Assembly: GCA_943787435.1 (NCBI GenBank)
Contig: CALSMK010000013.1
Location: 1-64,000 of the forward strand
Source of the DNA: an uncultured Flavobacteriales bacterium
GTDB taxonomy: Bacteria; Bacteroidota; Bacteroidia; Flavobacteriales_D; Sanyastnellaceae
Direction of reading: 5' to 3'
DNA length: 64,000 nucleotides
Positions 62,634 to 64,000 of this stretch are shown here, one piece after another. Position 1 is the first letter of the stretch; every line of letters starts with the position of its first letter. The notes beneath the pieces were generated by a model. It was not told the origin of the DNA and made no database searches. It was given only the letters and a program-made list of their open reading frames with translations. A program made the position numbers and the translations under genes.

Positions 62634-62956
62634 GTTGAGCAACGGCAACAAATTCAATTGCCTTTGTGTTCAATTTTCCGCTTCGTGAAATTCGGGAACA
62701 AGTGGTTCAATTGGAGTATGAGGCGCATATTTTTGACCACGACGAAAAAAGAAAGCCAAAATTGAAACCTAAACGAACGTTTTGGCGTTAACACTCCAAA
62801 GACCGAATCCTGCAAGATTCAAAAAGAGCATGATGAGGTTTTTTCCAATTGCTTGAAACGCCCCGGAGAGCCGGGGCGTTTCTGTTTAGGCCCCCTTGGG
62901 AATGGGTCCCCAGCGGACTCATCAGAACCTTCCGCAACTTGCGGTGTTCCTTTGTC
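62634..62956. other. Divergent spacer between crtI and the gpx-like gene
   Basis: About 320 bases, AT-rich on the left, with no convincing protein gene or tRNA. It must hold the crt operon promoter. A perfect -7 match TATTTTTG lies near 62728 on the plus strand, and a strong terminator-like stem lies at 62855-62882 although no known gene ends there. Confidence 0.55.
62855..62887 (+). terminator. Strong terminator-like hairpin without an obvious gene
   Basis: GAAACGCCCCGG (62855-62866), AGAG, CCGGGGCGTTTC (62871-62882), then TGTTT: a perfect 12-bp stem with a short T-rich end on the plus strand. Flanking genes diverge from this spacer, so it may end an unannotated short transcript or shield gpx from read-through. 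Confidence 0.7.
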
Positions 62957-63562
62957 ATGATGAAGTCCCTGATGTACACTGCTCTTTTTGTTGTCGCTCT
63001 CATCGGTTTGGCTGCCTTTGGAATCTTCAATGGCGCCATTCTAGGTGGCACCGAGGCCTTTTATTCACCCACAACGTCCATGTCTGATTTTCACAATTTG
63101 TCGTCCACAACCCTGGATGGTCAGCCGTTTAGCTTCCAAGATTTGAAAGGTAAAAAGGTGCTAATAGTGAATACAGCGAGCCGTTGTGGATACACGCCCC
63201 AATACAAGAAATTGCAAGAGCTCCAAGTCCAACACGGAGGGGAGGAGTTTGTGATTCTTGGGTTTCCATGCAACCAATTCGGACGTCAAGAACCGGGCAG
63301 TGCTGGCGAAATCTCGGATTTCTGTTCAAAGAACTTTGGGGTCACTTTTCAGATGATGTCCAAGGTGGATGTGAAAGGGGACAACCAGGATCCAGTCTAT
63401 TCTTGGCTTTGCAATGCTGCTGAGAATGGGGTGGGAGACCACAAAGTGGGGTGGAATTTCCACAAATTCTTGGTCGATGCCGAGGGCAACTTGGTCGCCT
63501 CGTTGAAGTCGGGTGAAGACCCCATGGGAGAGAGGATTGTGAACTTTGCCACGGGCAAGTAA
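62957..63562 (+). CDS. Glutathione peroxidase-like thiol peroxidase
   Basis: 201 residues from ATG 62957; ATG 62960 next to it is equally good. N-terminal membrane anchor or signal (LMYTALFVVALIGLAAFGI), then GPx fold: NTASRCGYTPQYKKLQEL with the peroxidatic Cys, FPCNQFGRQEPG with Gln, and VGWNFHKFLVD with Trp and Asn. Cys in CNQFGRQEPG region may act as resolving thiol, so thioredoxin is the likely donor. It is exported, unlike most cytosolic homologues. Confidence 0.92.
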   Translation: MMKSLMYTALFVVALIGLAAFGIFNGAILGGTEAFYSPTTSMSDFHNLSSTTLDGQPFSFQDLKGKKVLIVNTASRCGYTPQYKKLQELQVQHGGEEFVILGFPCNQFGRQEPGSAGEISDFCSKNFGVTFQMMSKVDVKGDNQDPVYSWLCNAAENGVGDHKVGWNFHKFLVDAEGNLVASLKSGEDPMGERIVNFATGK

Positions 63563-63585
63563 TCCACAATGCAGAACTTAGGGGC

Positions 63586-64000
63586 ATGACCATTCATGAG
63601 CCCCTCGACATCCTGGCCTTTGGCGCCCACCCTGATGACGTTGAGTTGAGCGCGGGAGGAACCTTGATCAAAGCGAGCCAGCAAGGAAAAAAAACAGGCA
63701 TCATCGACCTCACCCGCGGAGAGTTGGGGACCCGAGGTTCTGCCGAGCTTCGGGATCGGGAATCTGCTGCGGCTGGAAAGGCTTTGGGGTTGACCATTCG
63801 CGAAAACCTAGAGCTCAAGGATGGGTTGCCCGATGACGAGCACCACGTCATCATGTCCTTGGTGGCTGCCGTGCGTCGTTACAGGCCCAGAACGGTTCTG
63901 GCCAATGCCATTTTTGACCGCCACACAGACCATGGCAGAGCTGCGGAGTTTGTGCACCGCGCTTGTTTTTTGGCGGGCTTGGCGAAGATTGAAACTGCGG
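63586..64000 (+). CDS. bshB1: N-acetylglucosaminyl-malate deacetylase BshB1, 3' end beyond window
   Basis: The 138 residues present read MTIHEPLDILAFGAHPDDVE with the LmbE zinc motif AHPDD, then IDLTRGELGTRGSAELRDRE and AIFDRHTDHGRAAEFVHRA with the third metal His. It is the bacillithiol deacetylase of Bacteroidota and Firmicutes (BshB1). 23 bases after gpx, which would use a low-molecular-weight thiol or thioredoxin, so a shared redox role is plausible. Confidence 0.92.
   Translation, partial: MTIHEPLDILAFGAHPDDVELSAGGTLIKASQQGKKTGIIDLTRGELGTRGSAELRDRESAAAGKALGLTIRENLELKDGLPDDEHHVIMSLVAAVRRYRPRTVLANAIFDRHTDHGRAAEFVHRACFLAGLAKIETA

Noticed and set aside
62690-62760. D-loop-like sequence suggestive of a tRNA
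   Set aside because: No acceptor stem, anticodon arm or T-loop can be folded around it.

Overview
The window looks like a chromosomal segment of a Bacteroidota bacterium, most likely a marine-type flavobacterial lineage of moderately high GC. The evidence is a secreted protein with a type IX secretion tail, -7 promoter boxes close to TAnnTTTG, almost no Shine-Dalgarno sites, start codons overlapping upstream stops, the gene order pyrE / SRPBCC gene / birA / rsfS / ftsH / DUF2007 gene / cdsA / psd, a very large LptD-like protein, a DUF6728-like small protein, and a carotenoid cluster of the cruF/crtD/crtZ/crtYcd kind. Nearly all of the DNA is coding. I see no tRNA, rRNA, CRISPR array, transposase or phage gene.

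Layout: 1-2284 holds the 5' part of a secreted PA14-domain protein. 2740-4510 holds ndk and icd, and icd is broken by about nine single-base indels. 4558-9039 is a minus-strand unit: porin-like protein, periplasmic binding-like protein, hybrid histidine kinase and Hpt protein. 9188-11865 has a small membrane protein, a sterol-desaturase-family protein and a RecD-like helicase. 11960-16293 runs from an unknown membrane protein through a DUF3822 gene, rsmD and coaD to a redoxin-like protein. 16265-26042 is the conserved housekeeping block from NUDIX/pyrE to ftsH, cdsA and psd. Inserted in it, on the minus strand, is a three-gene heme and flavin electron-transfer operon (19308-22218). 26092-29618 has the T9SS cargo protein, cinA and rpmB. 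29707-37972 is a long minus-strand run: prohibitin-like, vWA membrane protein, fabG, two Fe-S proteins, an MCE protein and an amidase. A 1324-residue LptD-like protein diverges from it. 42091-48623 has small housekeeping genes, three lipoproteins of LPP20/CsgG type and a saccharopine-dehydrogenase-like reductase. 49395-55732 has ispH, mutL, two tandem rhomboids and an EEP-family protein. 55713-62633 is an eight-gene carotenoid operon on the minus strand. The window ends with a glutathione-peroxidase-like gene and the start of bshB1.

Working together: the carotenoid operon carries idi and reads as a route from isoprenoid units to a monocyclic saproxanthin- or myxol-type pigment, and ispH supplies the same pathway. 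psd and cdsA (phospholipids), the amidase, MCE protein, LptD and rhomboids are envelope functions. The best candidate for an undescribed system is the 19308-22218 operon. It combines a cytoplasmic NAD(P)H/FAD/2Fe-2S reductase fused through one membrane helix to a pentaheme domain, a Tll0287-like monoheme protein, and a minimal membrane protein with two H-x13-H helices, the two-heme-b signature.

Caution: all clear frameshifts (PA14 gene, icd, porin-like gene, pyrE) lie in the first 17.4 kb and are single-base indels without other decay, so sequencing error is the simplest explanation. Coordinates of start codons were chosen by reading overlaps, homologous N-termini and promoter positions. GC statements are by eye.
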